Of a DNA stretch of 9,729 nt, positions 1 to 7,315 are shown in pieces. Location: the NCBI GenBank assembly GCA_030950825.1, contig JAUZQT010000102.1, forward strand, positions 1 through 9,729. The letters are read 5' to 3'. Source of the DNA: Mariprofundaceae bacterium (GTDB lineage Bacteria; Pseudomonadota; Zetaproteobacteria; Mariprofundales; Mariprofundaceae). The notes beneath the pieces are model-generated. The model saw nothing but the letters and a program-made list of their open reading frames with translations. It had not been told where the DNA came from and searched no databases. The position numbers were made by a program, and so were the translations under genes. Numbering within the stretch: position 1 is the stretch's first letter; every line of letters starts with the position of its first letter.

Positions 1-76
1 ACAATTGAAAAGAAACTATTCAACACACCACTCTTGCTATTACCCTACCATACCTCATAACAAGAACCCGAGCTCT

Positions 77-373
77 TTAAGTCATTGGTTTAATACGATC
101 TATAATTTGATGACCCTGACGTTGATGTAAAATCACAGCCGTAATATGCACCGCCAACAAAGCTTCCAAAGCACCGACAACGGCCTCATGGATTTCAGCT
201 ACCATTTCAACCCACCCCACTTGTGGTGCTGTCGTACTCCAGCCGAAATAAAGCAATGTGCCTGTAATACCCATAACAAGCGCCGACAAAAGAATCAAAC
301 CATGGGTACTTCGCGCAACCGCCTCACCATCTTCAGGGCGTGCAAGTTTGAACGATTTTCTGGATGAACCGAT
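77..373 (-). pseudogene. C-terminal fragment of a cytochrome b561-type membrane protein
   Basis: The open frame runs 98 codons from just after two tandem TAA stops (374-379) to a TAA at 77-79. It has no ATG or GTG start; the first TTG (298) has no visible ribosome binding site and would cut off the conserved segment before the first helix. The translation has two hydrophobic helices. The first follows the segment RSTHG. The second carries IHEAVVGALEALLAVH, two histidines 14 residues apart, which matches the spacing of the heme ligands on the last helix of the cytochrome b561 family, followed by a typical basic tail ending IDRIKPM. Full-length family members have four helices and roughly 170-200 residues, so the first half is missing. 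The fragment begins right behind pheT, so I read it as a decaying 5'-truncated gene. A short two-helix protein made from a non-standard start is a less likely alternative. Confidence 0.6.
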
Positions 374-409
374 TTATTATCTTAATTTCTTGGGGACATT
401 ATAATGCAT

Positions 410-2767
410 TTAACCCCTCAATTCTGCACCAAACTTTTTCGCTATCGCATCAATAATCGCCTGCATAGCTTGATCTGAGTCTTCCTGCACCAAGGTTCGT
501 TTCGCATCTTGTAGGCTGAAACGAATACCCAGACTTCGCTTGCTTTCGGGTACACCTTTGCCCTCATACAAATCAAAAATACGCGCATCAATCAACTGCT
601 GCCCCACTGCTTTGCGTACGGCTTGCAAAATATCGTTTGAACTTATTGTTTTATCAAACAAAAACACCAAATCACGTTCAATGGATGGGAATTCTGGGAT
701 CGGCTGAAATTTAGCTTTTTTGCCCGCATGCAATGCGTCAAGATTGATAGATGCCACAAACACATCCGCCTGCAAATCAAAGCTTCCTGCAATATCGCCA
801 TCAACTTTTCCGATATGCCCAACAGTCGATTTACCAACAACGATTTTGGCTGTTTGACCAGACTGCAAACCTTGAACATCATCATCAGCGATGAAACGCG
901 CTGTTAGGCCACGTTTATCCAACCAAGATTCCACGGCACCTTTTAAATCAAAAAAGTCTGCTTTACGCGATTTTTCATACCAGCTATCTGTTTGATATTC
1001 ACCCGCCATCAACCACGCAATCATATTACTTTCCTGATGGCTATCCACGGGTCCTTGATAAATACGCCCTTGCTCAACCAGAGCCATGCCCGCTTGCTGG
1101 CGATTCATATTGTATTTGGCAGTATTGAGAAGACTTGGCCAAAGTGAGCGGCGCATAACACTCATCGCTTCTGAAATCGGATTTTCAAGCCTTAAATCAT
1201 CACCATCATGTGCCACAAACAAGCGCTGCTCAGATTCGGCGATAAATGCATAGTTGATCACTTGCACAAAACCCAGTGCCACAGCATCGGAGATAGACGC
1301 ATCAATTTTGCGTGCTTTTATGACTGTCAAAGCAGGAAGCTCGGCAGGAATCGCATCAAAGCCAATCACCCGTGCATACTCCTCTGAAATATCTTCGGCA
1401 ATGCTCACGTCATGCCGGTGGCTGGGCACACGAATCGCCAAATCACCACCCTCACGTTGAATGTCAAAGCCCATACGCGCCAATACTGCATCGGCTGTTT
1501 CTGGAATATGGATACCCAGACGTGTTTCGATGCGTTTGATATTCACTGTAATCTGTTTATCATTGATTAAAGCTGCTTGATCGCCAATCACAGTCATTTG
1601 ACTGCTTTTGCCACCAAATAAATCAACAATCATCTGCACTGCTTGATCCATTGCCACAACAATCATAGCAGCATCAACGCCCCGCTCAAAACGCATCGAC
1701 GATTCTGATACCAAGGCATGCGTACGCCGTGTGGTACTGATCAAAGCCGCGCGAAATGCTGCGGATTCCAAGATGATACTTGTTGTTGTATTCGTCACAC
1801 CAGTGGCTTCAGAGCCCATGATGCCAGCCAATGCCAGCACATTTGTATCGTCAGCAATCACCAAGTCACCCGAATTTAGAGTGACATCACGCCCATCCAA
1901 TGCCAAAAGTGTTTCACCCGATTCTGCCGAGCGCACATGCAAATCGCCTTGCAATGTATCGGCATCAAAGGCATGCATCGGCTGGCCCAAATCAAGCATA
2001 GTGTAATTTAATACATCCACCACCCCATTCACAGGACGTTGCCCTGCTGCAATCAAGCGCTGTTGTAACCATGCCGGAGAATCAGTAACCGTAATGCCTT
2101 CAATACGGCAAGCCATATACAAAGGGTTGTCGCTATGCGCTGATACACGAACCTTGGGAGGATCGACAGTCGTATCCGCCCCAACAAGCTCATCAGCAGG
2201 CTCAATGAGTGGCAAACCATAATCGGCGGCCAAATCACGAGCGATGCCACGTATGCTCATGCAATCACCACGATTGGGCGTAATATCCAAATCCAATATA
2301 GCTTCTTCAAGCTCCAGATATTCGCCCACTTCTGCGCCTACAGGCGCATCCACTGGCAAAATCAACAGGCCATCAGCATCTTCAGCCAAAGCCAACTCTG
2401 CCTCAGAACAACACATGCCAAAGCTGGCCTGACCGCGAATTTTACCTTTTTTAATTCTCAATCCATTGGGTAAACAGGTTCCTACCGTTGCCACGGGAAT
2501 TTTATCCCCTTCACCCATGTTTGAAGCGCCACAAACAATGGATAAGGGTTCAGGCTCAGCAATATCAATCTGCAATAGCTTCAGTTTATCCGCATCGGGA
2601 TGGGCTTTTATGCTGATAATCTGCCCCACACGCACGCCTTTTACAGCTGCACGCGGCAATTCAATGCCCTCAACCTCATGGCCCAAGCGCACCAAATCAT
2701 CGGCTACTTGCTGTGGTGTTTTGGTGAGCGGTGCATGCTCTTTTAACCAAGAAAACGAAAGTTTCAT
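410..2767 (-). CDS. pheT: Phenylalanyl-tRNA synthetase beta subunit
   Basis: This is the beta chain of the cytoplasmic (alpha-beta)2 phenylalanyl-tRNA synthetase, which charges tRNA-Phe with phenylalanine; the beta chain binds tRNA and edits mischarged Tyr-tRNA-Phe. The 785-residue length is normal. It starts MKLSFSWLKEH, typical of the family. In order come a tRNA-binding EMAP-like domain (about 39-150), the B3/B4 editing domain (about 210-380), B5 (about 400-470), the catalytic-like core, and a C-terminal ferredoxin-fold anticodon-binding domain (about 690-785, starting near FPSIERDLVF). The start codon overlaps the pheS stop in an ATGA arrangement, and a GGAGG sits 8 nt before it inside the pheS end, so the two subunits are translationally coupled. 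No terminator is visible after the stop. Confidence 0.98.
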   Translation of the reverse strand: MKLSFSWLKEHAPLTKTPQQVADDLVRLGHEVEGIELPRAAVKGVRVGQIISIKAHPDADKLKLLQIDIAEPEPLSIVCGASNMGEGDKIPVATVGTCLPNGLRIKKGKIRGQASFGMCCSEAELALAEDADGLLILPVDAPVGAEVGEYLELEEAILDLDITPNRGDCMSIRGIARDLAADYGLPLIEPADELVGADTTVDPPKVRVSAHSDNPLYMACRIEGITVTDSPAWLQQRLIAAGQRPVNGVVDVLNYTMLDLGQPMHAFDADTLQGDLHVRSAESGETLLALDGRDVTLNSGDLVIADDTNVLALAGIMGSEATGVTNTTTSIILESAAFRAALISTTRRTHALVSESSMRFERGVDAAMIVVAMDQAVQMIVDLFGGKSSQMTVIGDQAALINDKQITVNIKRIETRLGIHIPETADAVLARMGFDIQREGGDLAIRVPSHRHDVSIAEDISEEYARVIGFDAIPAELPALTVIKARKIDASISDAVALGFVQVINYAFIAESEQRLFVAHDGDDLRLENPISEAMSVMRRSLWPSLLNTAKYNMNRQQAGMALVEQGRIYQGPVDSHQESNMIAWLMAGEYQTDSWYEKSRKADFFDLKGAVESWLDKRGLTARFIADDDVQGLQSGQTAKIVVGKSTVGHIGKVDGDIAGSFDLQADVFVASINLDALHAGKKAKFQPIPEFPSIERDLVFLFDKTISSNDILQAVRKAVGQQLIDARIFDLYEGKGVPESKRSLGIRFSLQDAKRTLVQEDSDQAMQAIIDAIAKKFGAELRG

Positions 2768-3834
2768 GCGCCCATCCTCCGTAGAAAACGTACATCGTTT
2801 TCAAAAAACAATCTCAAGTCAGGAATGCCATGCTTGAGCATGACCAAACGCTCCACACCCAAGCCAAACGCAAAACCTGAATAAATATCTGAATCAATAG
2901 CCACAGATTTCAACACATTCGGATGAATCATGCCTGAGCCCAACACCTCAATCCAACCGCTGCCCTTGCAAATGCGGCAGCCTTTGTGGTTGCAAAACAC
3001 ACAGCCAACATCAACTTCAGCAGACGGCTCTGTAAATGGAAAGTAATGAGGGCGCAAACGAATGGGTAGGTCTTTTTCAAAATAAGCCGAAAGAAAATAT
3101 TGCAAAACGCCCTTTAAGTGCGCCAGAGAGACATCCTTATCAACCTTAAACACTTCAATTTGATGAAACATGGGAGAATGGGTCACATCATAATCACAGC
3201 GGTATACACGACCTGGTGCAACAACGGCAAGCGGAGGTTCACCGCCTGCTTCGATGCAGTTTTTCATGGTACGAATTTGCACTGGTGAAGTATGCGTTCT
3301 TAAAAGCTTGGCTTGTTGACCCTTTGGGGCTTCAAAAAAGAAGGTGTCGTGCATGGCACGGGCAGGGTGCTCTTGAGGGATGTTTAAAGCATCGAAATTA
3401 TGAAATTCATCTTCAACTTCAGGCCCTTCGGCAATGTCAAAACCCATTTGAGCGAAAATTGCTGTCATTTCATTCAAGCCCTGTTGAATAGGATGCAATA
3501 CACCACGCTTGGCAGTGCGCCCTGAAAGACTGGTATCAATACGCTCCGCTTCAATTCGTTGCTGCTTCTCTTTTGCTGCAAGCAATGATTCAGCACTATC
3601 TAAGGCCTCTGACAACGCCGTTTTTGTAGCATTCACATACTGACCAATCACGGGACGATCTTGTGGCGGAAGTTTGCCAACACCTTTCAATACACTGGTC
3701 AACTTACCCTTTTTACCTAAGTAATAAACACGCAAAATGCCTAGTCCAAGTAAGTTTTCTACTTCTTTGATAGAAGCTAATGCTTTAACTTGCAAGCCTT
3801 GCAATTCTGATTTTAGTGCTTCCAACTCACTCAT
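2764..3834 (-). CDS. pheS: Phenylalanyl-tRNA synthetase alpha subunit
   Basis: This is the catalytic alpha chain of phenylalanyl-tRNA synthetase, a class II enzyme. I chose the ATG at 3834 (356 residues): it has a GAGG 8 nt upstream and begins MSELEALKSE, the usual coiled-coil N-terminus. A frame extending up to 3891 would read through the terminator T-tract and is unlikely. An N-terminal coiled coil (about 1-100) precedes the catalytic core. Visible are the HTSPVQIRTM segment (181-190), PMFHQIEVF (221-229) and the motif 3 region GFAFGLGVERL (320-330). Residues C278, C281, C286 and C289 form a CxxC-x4-CxxC knuckle that is common in many bacterial PheS proteins and absent from E. coli. A strong terminator hairpin and a possible leader frame lie directly upstream, suggesting control of pheST separate from rplT. 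Confidence 0.98.
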   Translation of the reverse strand: MSELEALKSELQGLQVKALASIKEVENLLGLGILRVYYLGKKGKLTSVLKGVGKLPPQDRPVIGQYVNATKTALSEALDSAESLLAAKEKQQRIEAERIDTSLSGRTAKRGVLHPIQQGLNEMTAIFAQMGFDIAEGPEVEDEFHNFDALNIPQEHPARAMHDTFFFEAPKGQQAKLLRTHTSPVQIRTMKNCIEAGGEPPLAVVAPGRVYRCDYDVTHSPMFHQIEVFKVDKDVSLAHLKGVLQYFLSAYFEKDLPIRLRPHYFPFTEPSAEVDVGCVFCNHKGCRICKGSGWIEVLGSGMIHPNVLKSVAIDSDIYSGFAFGLGVERLVMLKHGIPDLRLFFENDVRFLRRMGA

Positions 3835-3842
3835 AGTTTCAA

Positions 3843-3849
3843 CCTCTGC
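3843..3849 (-). promoter_or_regulatory. pheS ribosome binding site inside a GCAGAG repeat
   Basis: GCAGAGG lies 8 nt before the pheS ATG at 3834 and fixes that start. Its GCAGAG part recurs at 3863-3868 and in the left arm of the upstream terminator (3911-3916). It is complementary to CTCTGC in the right arm (3897-3902), so that arm could mask this site when not paired in the terminator. The masking is an inference. Confidence 0.7.
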
Positions 3850-3850
3850 G

Positions 3851-3928
3851 TTACTTCGCGTACTCTGCGGTGTAAAAAAAACAACAAACAAAAATGGCAG
3901 AGCTATTAAGCTCTGCCATTGTAAACAT
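3851..3928 (-). CDS. Possible Phe-containing leader peptide upstream of pheS (25 codons)
   Basis: A 25-codon frame starts at an ATG (3928), passes through the terminator hairpin and its T-tract, and ends at TAA (3851-3853), 16 nt before the pheS start. It begins MFTMAELNSS and ends AIFVCCFFYTAEYAK. Four Phe codons, all TTT, are present, three of them in or right after the T-rich tract. The AIF...FFY segment recalls the E. coli pheST leader peptide PheM. Against this, the Phe codons come after the hairpin rather than before it, most are an automatic product of the poly-T tract, and the ribosome binding site is weak (CGGA about 6 nt upstream). It may be a leader peptide or pure coincidence. Confidence 0.3.
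   Translation of the reverse strand: MFTMAELNSSAIFVCCFFYTAEYAK
3879..3920 (-). terminator. Intrinsic terminator or attenuator between rplT and pheS
   Basis: A perfect 12-bp inverted repeat (arms 3893-3904 and 3909-3920, loop TAAT on the minus strand) is followed on the minus strand by a T-rich tract ending in eight T's. It sits 38 nt after the rplT stop and 59 nt before the pheS start. It should end much of the transcription coming from thrS-infC-rpmI-rplT. No strong promoter is visible between it and pheS, so pheST expression probably depends on readthrough, as an attenuator would allow. Confidence 0.85.
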
Positions 3929-3933
3929 TAAAA

Positions 3934-3951
3934 TTCCGATAATAGTCGGAA
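3934..3951 (-). other. Small hairpin directly after rplT
   Basis: TTCCGA and TCGGAA form a 6-bp stem with a 6-nt loop, followed on the minus strand by TTTT. It lies 6 nt beyond the rplT stop codon and just ahead of the strong terminator. It could be a weak terminator, a 3'-end stabiliser for the rplT mRNA, or the first arm of a larger leader structure. Confidence 0.45.
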
Positions 3952-3957
3952 AGCGAT

Positions 3958-4314
3958 TTACTGAATATTCGCTTTTGCTGTTTCAGCCAATTTTGCAAAT
4001 GCATCAGCATCACGAACAGCTATGTCTGCCAATACTTTACGATCCATCTCAATGCCCGCCTGATTCAGACCATGCATAAAACGAGAATAGCTCAAACCAT
4101 GCAAATGTGCCGCTGCGTTGATGCGAACAATCCACAAAGCGCGGAATGTGCGCTTCTTGTTCTTACGGTCACGATAGGCATATTGACCAGCCTTATCGAC
4201 TGCTTGAGTTGCTACACGAAAACAATTTTTACGACGGCCATAATAACCCTTGGCAGCCTTGATAACTTTCTTATGGCGCGCATGCGCCTGAACACCTGAT
4301 TTTACGCGAGGCAT
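3958..4314 (-). CDS. rplT: Large ribosomal subunit protein bL20
   Basis: Ribosomal protein L20 binds 23S rRNA early in assembly of the 50S subunit. In E. coli and Bacillus it also represses translation or transcription of its own operon by binding mRNA sites that mimic its rRNA target. The 118-residue length is standard. The N-terminus MPRVKSGVQAHARHKK, the basic GYYGRRKN segment and the compact C-terminal domain containing NQAGIEMDRKVLADIA are diagnostic. The ATG at 4314 has an AGGAG 8 nt upstream. It lies 100 nt downstream of rpmI, a longer gap than elsewhere in the operon, and the gap contains a small hairpin. A strong terminator follows the gene. Confidence 0.98.
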   Translation of the reverse strand: MPRVKSGVQAHARHKKVIKAAKGYYGRRKNCFRVATQAVDKAGQYAYRDRKNKKRTFRALWIVRINAAAHLHGLSYSRFMHGLNQAGIEMDRKVLADIAVRDADAFAKLAETAKANIQ

Positions 4315-4375
4315 TTTTCTCTCCTGAACCTACTAAACTCTCTCTATCAACAAATTAAACAGTTATTTTTCACGC

Positions 4376-4396
4376 CCTGATAGTTTTCACTATCGG
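4376..4396 (-). other. Hairpin in the rpmI-rplT gap
   Basis: GATAGT and ACTATC form a 6-bp stem closed by a GAAA tetraloop on the minus strand, extended by two C-G pairs past a one-base bulge. It has no T-run after it, so it is not an intrinsic terminator. It could affect L20 synthesis or mRNA processing, but there is no evidence beyond the structure. Confidence 0.45.
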
Positions 4397-4414
4397 TCAT
4401 TAAAAATATATTGT

Positions 4415-4612
4415 TTAACGGCCTGGAATCAAGCGATTCAAGGACTTCACATCTGACGGTGCTACCAGCTCTGTACCACGGAACCCACGAATACGCTTCG
4501 GCGATTTCTTTGTCAGAATGTGCTGAGCATTCGCTTTATTACGTTTCCATTTGCCGCTTCCAGTCTTTGAAAAACGTTTTGCAGCACCACTGTGTGTTTT
4601 CATCTTAGGCAT
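4415..4612 (-). CDS. rpmI: Large ribosomal subunit protein bL35
   Basis: Ribosomal protein L35, a small basic component of the 50S subunit. The 65-residue length and the sequence MPKMKTHSGAAKRF, followed by KTGSGKWKRNKANAQHIL, are characteristic. The start lies 13 nt after the infC stop. A GAGG overlapping that junction sits about 10 nt before the ATG, so infC and rpmI are probably translated in a coupled way. In E. coli this is the gene whose translation L20 represses directly; whether the same holds here cannot be read from the sequence. Confidence 0.97.
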   Translation of the reverse strand: MPKMKTHSGAAKRFSKTGSGKWKRNKANAQHILTKKSPKRIRGFRGTELVAPSDVKSLNRLIPGR

Positions 4613-4625
4613 ACTTTACCAACCT

Positions 4626-5141
4626 CTATTTCTTCAGCGGATTGATGATCATAATCATCTGCCGCCCTTCCATATTGGGCATCTTATCAGGTTTACCCAA
4701 ATCTTTTACTTGTTCAGCAACATGTTCCAGCTGTTCTCTACCGCGTCCAACATAGGCCATTTCACGACCACGAAAACGTAATGAAACTTTCACTTTATTG
4801 CCTGCTTCCAAGAATTTCCGAACATTTTTCAGCTTCACGTCCAAATCATGCTGATCCGTACTCGCACGAACCTTCACTTCCTTCACTTGAATCACATGTT
4901 GCTTTTTCTTGGCCTCATTGGCCTTCTTGCTCTGGTCATACTTGTATTTACCATAGTCCATAATTTTACAGACTGGTGGCCTAGCGTTGGGTGACATCAT
5001 AATAAGGTCAAGACCAACGGCCTCTGCTCTGGCAATAGCTTCTAAGCGTTTCAAAACACCGATTTGCTCGCCATCATGACCAATAACACGCATTTCTGGT
5101 GCATCAATATCATGGTTGACTGCTAATTCTTTTTTCGCGAT
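4626..5141 (-). CDS. infC: Translation initiation factor IF-3, AUC start
   Basis: IF-3 binds the 30S subunit, prevents premature 50S joining and checks the start codon. The first in-frame ATG (5093) would remove the conserved N-terminus. Sixteen codons upstream, an ATC at 5141 gives AKKELAVNHDIDAPEMRVIG, which matches the family N-terminus (N..I.APEVRVI). It is preceded by AGGGGG 5 nt away, and there is no ATG, GTG or TTG in frame further upstream before a stop. This gives 171 residues, the normal length. The N-domain (about 1-80), lysine-rich linker (KKANEAKKKQ) and C-domain (VKEVKVRASTDQHDLDVKLKN onward) are all present. AUU, AUC or AUA starts let IF-3 repress its own mRNA in known cases. 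The gene begins 33 nt after thrS. Confidence 0.95.
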   Translation of the reverse strand: MAKKELAVNHDIDAPEMRVIGHDGEQIGVLKRLEAIARAEAVGLDLIMMSPNARPPVCKIMDYGKYKYDQSKKANEAKKKQHVIQVKEVKVRASTDQHDLDVKLKNVRKFLEAGNKVKVSLRFRGREMAYVGRGREQLEHVAEQVKDLGKPDKMPNMEGRQMIMIINPLKK

Positions 5142-5152
5142 GAAAGCCCCCT
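5139..5152 (-). promoter_or_regulatory. infC translation start: AGGGGG plus AUC codon
   Basis: The Shine-Dalgarno sequence AGGGGG (5147-5152) sits 5 nt before ATC (5139-5141). The spacing and the conserved protein N-terminus together point to AUC rather than the downstream ATG at 5093. IF-3 discriminates against such starts, so this site is probably the point of infC self-regulation. Confidence 0.85.
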
Positions 5153-5174
5153 GTTGGTAATACTTATAAATATA

Positions 5175-7079
5175 TTACTGGTACTGTTGTTGCATTGTCT
5201 GCATTTCTACAATCCATGCATCCACGGTCTTTGTGCCCAAATTATCGCCGCTGCGTGTACGAACCGAGATGGTTTGCTCATCTCGCTCACGATCACCCAC
5301 AACCAAAATATAAGGCACGCGATCCAATGTGTGGGCGCGCACTTTATATCCGACCTTTTCATTTCGCAAGTCCGATTCTACACGAAACCCTGCCAGCTTC
5401 ATTTTTTTGGTCACCGTTTGCACATATTCCGACTGTGATTCAGAGATATTACATACCACAGCCTGCGTCGGAGCCAGCCAGAAAGGGAACTTTCCTTCAT
5501 ATTCTTCAATCAAAATACCAATAAAGCGCTCCAACGAGCCTAAAATAGCACGATGCAACATCACTGGCGTTTTTTTGCAATTATCTTCAGCAACATATTC
5601 CGCGCCAAGGCGACCAGGCATGGAAAAATCCACCTGAATGGTGCCGCATTGCCAAACACGCCCCAGACAATCCTTCAAAGAGAACTCGATTTTCGGCCCG
5701 TAAAACGCCCCTTCACCAGGGTTCAAACCATAATCTAGGCCTTTGGATTTTAAGGCTTCATGCAATGAAGCCTCGCCTTTATCCCATTGCTCATCGGTTC
5801 CAACCCTCTTCTCTGGGCGATCGGACAAAAAGATAATCACATCTTCAAAGCCGAACTTTTTATACGTTGTGAAAACCAAATCAATAAAATCACTGACTTC
5901 ACCTTGAACTTGATCTTCAGTACAGAAGATATGGGCATCATCCTGCACAAAGTTCCGCAAACGCATCAAGCCATGCAAGGTTCCCGATGGCTCATTACGA
6001 TGGCAGGAACCAAATTCAGCCAAACGCAACGGCAAATCACGATAGGAATGCAAGGCCTGGTTATATACCTGAACATGACAAGGGCAGTTCATTGGCTTGA
6101 TGGCATAATCACGGTTTTCCGTGCTGGTAGTAAACATATCATCACGGAATTTTTCCCAGTGACCTGATTTTTCCCACAACTTACGATCCACCACCATCGG
6201 CGTTTTAATTTCCTGATAACCGTTACTTTGCATCACCGAACGAATTTCATTTTCCACAACCTGCCACACTGCCCACCCCTTCGGATGCCAGAAAATCATA
6301 CCTGGTGCTTCGTCCTGCAGATGAAACAGCTCCAGTTTTTTCGCCAACTTGCGATGATCGCGTTTTTCAGCCTCTTCTAATCGATGAAGATATGCTTTTA
6401 AGTCATCTTTACTTGCCCATGCTGTACCATAGATGCGGTGTAACTGCTCATTCTTGGCATCACCTTCCCAATAAGCACCTGAAACTTTCATCAATTTGAA
6501 AAATCTAAGCTTGGAGGTGTTCGGCACATGCGGACCACGACATAAATCTGACCATTCACCCTGTTTATAAAGGCTGACCGTTTCACTTTCAGGAATTCGG
6601 CCAATTAACAAGGCCTTATATTTTTCACCCAAGCCTTCGAAATGAGCAATCGCATCATTACGCGCCCACTCTTCACGCACAATCGGAAGTTTACGGCGCG
6701 CAATTTCTTTCATTTTCTTTTCGATGACTTTCAAGTCTTCGGGTGTAAAGGCTCGCTCAAAGGCAAAGTCATAATAAAAGCCGTCTTCAATCACAGGGCC
6801 AATGGTCACTTGCGCACTAGGAAAAACTTCTTGTACGGCCATGGCCATCAAGTGCGATGTGGAATGACGAATAACTTCTAGGCCTTCAGGTGATTTTTCA
6901 GTGATTAAAGAAACCGTATCACCATCGGATAAAACAGTAGAGAGATCACACAGCTGACCATTGACTGTGGCGGCAATGACTGCACGCGCCAAGCCTTCAC
7001 CAATATCTTTTGCTAAGTCAAATGCGCTTGCGCCATCAGGCAAGCTGCGAGAAGAACCATCTGGTAATTGAATATTCAT
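5175..7079 (-). CDS. thrS: Threonyl-tRNA synthetase
   Basis: This class II enzyme charges tRNA-Thr and edits Ser-tRNA-Thr. I chose the ATG at 7079 (634 residues) because MNIQLPDGS aligns with the family start. An ATG three codons earlier (7088) is possible; the GGAGG upstream is 12 nt from one and 3 nt from the other, so spacing does not settle it. Domains in order are TGS (about 1-61), the editing domain with HSTSH and CRGPH zinc-site-like motifs (about 62-225), the catalytic core with motif 2 HRNEPSGTLHG and motif 3 HRAILGSLERFIG, and the anticodon-binding domain (about 540-634). The catalytic zinc ligands appear intact (NCPCH region, the LAEFGSCHRNE segment, and a later His). It is first in the operon, 136 nt below a strong terminator, with infC 33 nt downstream. 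Confidence 0.98.
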   Translation of the reverse strand: MNIQLPDGSSRSLPDGASAFDLAKDIGEGLARAVIAATVNGQLCDLSTVLSDGDTVSLITEKSPEGLEVIRHSTSHLMAMAVQEVFPSAQVTIGPVIEDGFYYDFAFERAFTPEDLKVIEKKMKEIARRKLPIVREEWARNDAIAHFEGLGEKYKALLIGRIPESETVSLYKQGEWSDLCRGPHVPNTSKLRFFKLMKVSGAYWEGDAKNEQLHRIYGTAWASKDDLKAYLHRLEEAEKRDHRKLAKKLELFHLQDEAPGMIFWHPKGWAVWQVVENEIRSVMQSNGYQEIKTPMVVDRKLWEKSGHWEKFRDDMFTTSTENRDYAIKPMNCPCHVQVYNQALHSYRDLPLRLAEFGSCHRNEPSGTLHGLMRLRNFVQDDAHIFCTEDQVQGEVSDFIDLVFTTYKKFGFEDVIIFLSDRPEKRVGTDEQWDKGEASLHEALKSKGLDYGLNPGEGAFYGPKIEFSLKDCLGRVWQCGTIQVDFSMPGRLGAEYVAEDNCKKTPVMLHRAILGSLERFIGILIEEYEGKFPFWLAPTQAVVCNISESQSEYVQTVTKKMKLAGFRVESDLRNEKVGYKVRAHTLDRVPYILVVGDRERDEQTISVRTRSGDNLGTKTVDAWIVEMQTMQQQYQ

Positions 7080-7144
7080 GGCGATCATCTTCCTCCGTAC
7101 AAATAAGGAACTGCACCCTAACGAAGCAACGCGCATACAGAAAT

Positions 7145-7174
7145 CAGCAGGAGATCTGGTTTGGGCGCCTGCTG
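7145..7174 (-). repeat. Inverted repeat in the thrS leader
   Basis: CAGCAGG and CCTGCTG form a 7-bp stem with a 16-nt loop, 66 nt upstream of the thrS start. In E. coli, ThrS represses its own mRNA by binding leader hairpins that resemble the tRNA-Thr anticodon arm. Here the loop is long and shows no clear Thr anticodon, so the parallel is only positional. Confidence 0.35.
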
Positions 7175-7211
7175 GCTTGGATAAAGCTCTGAGACTATGG
7201 GTAAGCCCGAA

Positions 7212-7244
7212 TCAAAAAGGCCAGACTGAAACAGTCTGGCCTTT
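7212..7244 (-). terminator. Strong intrinsic terminator between tRNA-Val and thrS
   Basis: AAAGGCCAGACTG and its exact complement (7216-7228 and 7232-7244) form a 13-bp stem with a TTT loop. It ends in CCTTTTTGAT on the minus strand. It should end the tRNA-Val transcript. If thrS has no promoter of its own, it would work as an attenuator; I see no convincing thrS promoter in the 136 nt that follow. Confidence 0.85.
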
Positions 7245-7315
7245 AACCTAGATCCTGCAAGTGTTTGCACATACATAGCGCAACCTCTTGCAGGATCTCG
7301 GTTTAAATGTATGTG
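7245..7315 (-). ncRNA. Structured RNA segment after tRNA-Val, function unknown
   Basis: On the minus strand, a stem of 16 pairs with one G·A mismatch joins 7287-7303 to 7245-7261 (core CTTGCAGGATC). Inside it, a second stem pairs 7278-7284 with 7263-7270, with one bulge, one G·U pair and a 7-nt loop. The loop region ATGTATGTG (7268-7276) is also complementary over 9 nt to CACATACAT just upstream (7307-7315), allowing a pseudoknot or a competing fold. The strong terminator follows without a gap. It could be a tRNA trailer that becomes a small RNA, a leader that controls thrS, or an inserted palindromic repeat. I recognise no known RNA family. Confidence 0.45.

Noticed and set aside
146..367. 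Plus-strand frame across the b561 fragment
   Set aside because: It is antisense to a recognisable protein fragment and shows no family features.
357..370. 14-nt GGTTCATCCAGAAA shared with 8739-8752 on the opposite strand
   Set aside because: A match of this length is about as likely as not by chance in a window of this size, and the flanks do not extend it.
7080..7211. T-box-like sequence upstream of thrS (AGGGTGCAGTTCC)
   Set aside because: The match to the T-box core AGGGTGGNACCGCG is too poor, the specifier hairpin is missing, and T-boxes are not expected for thrS in proteobacteria.
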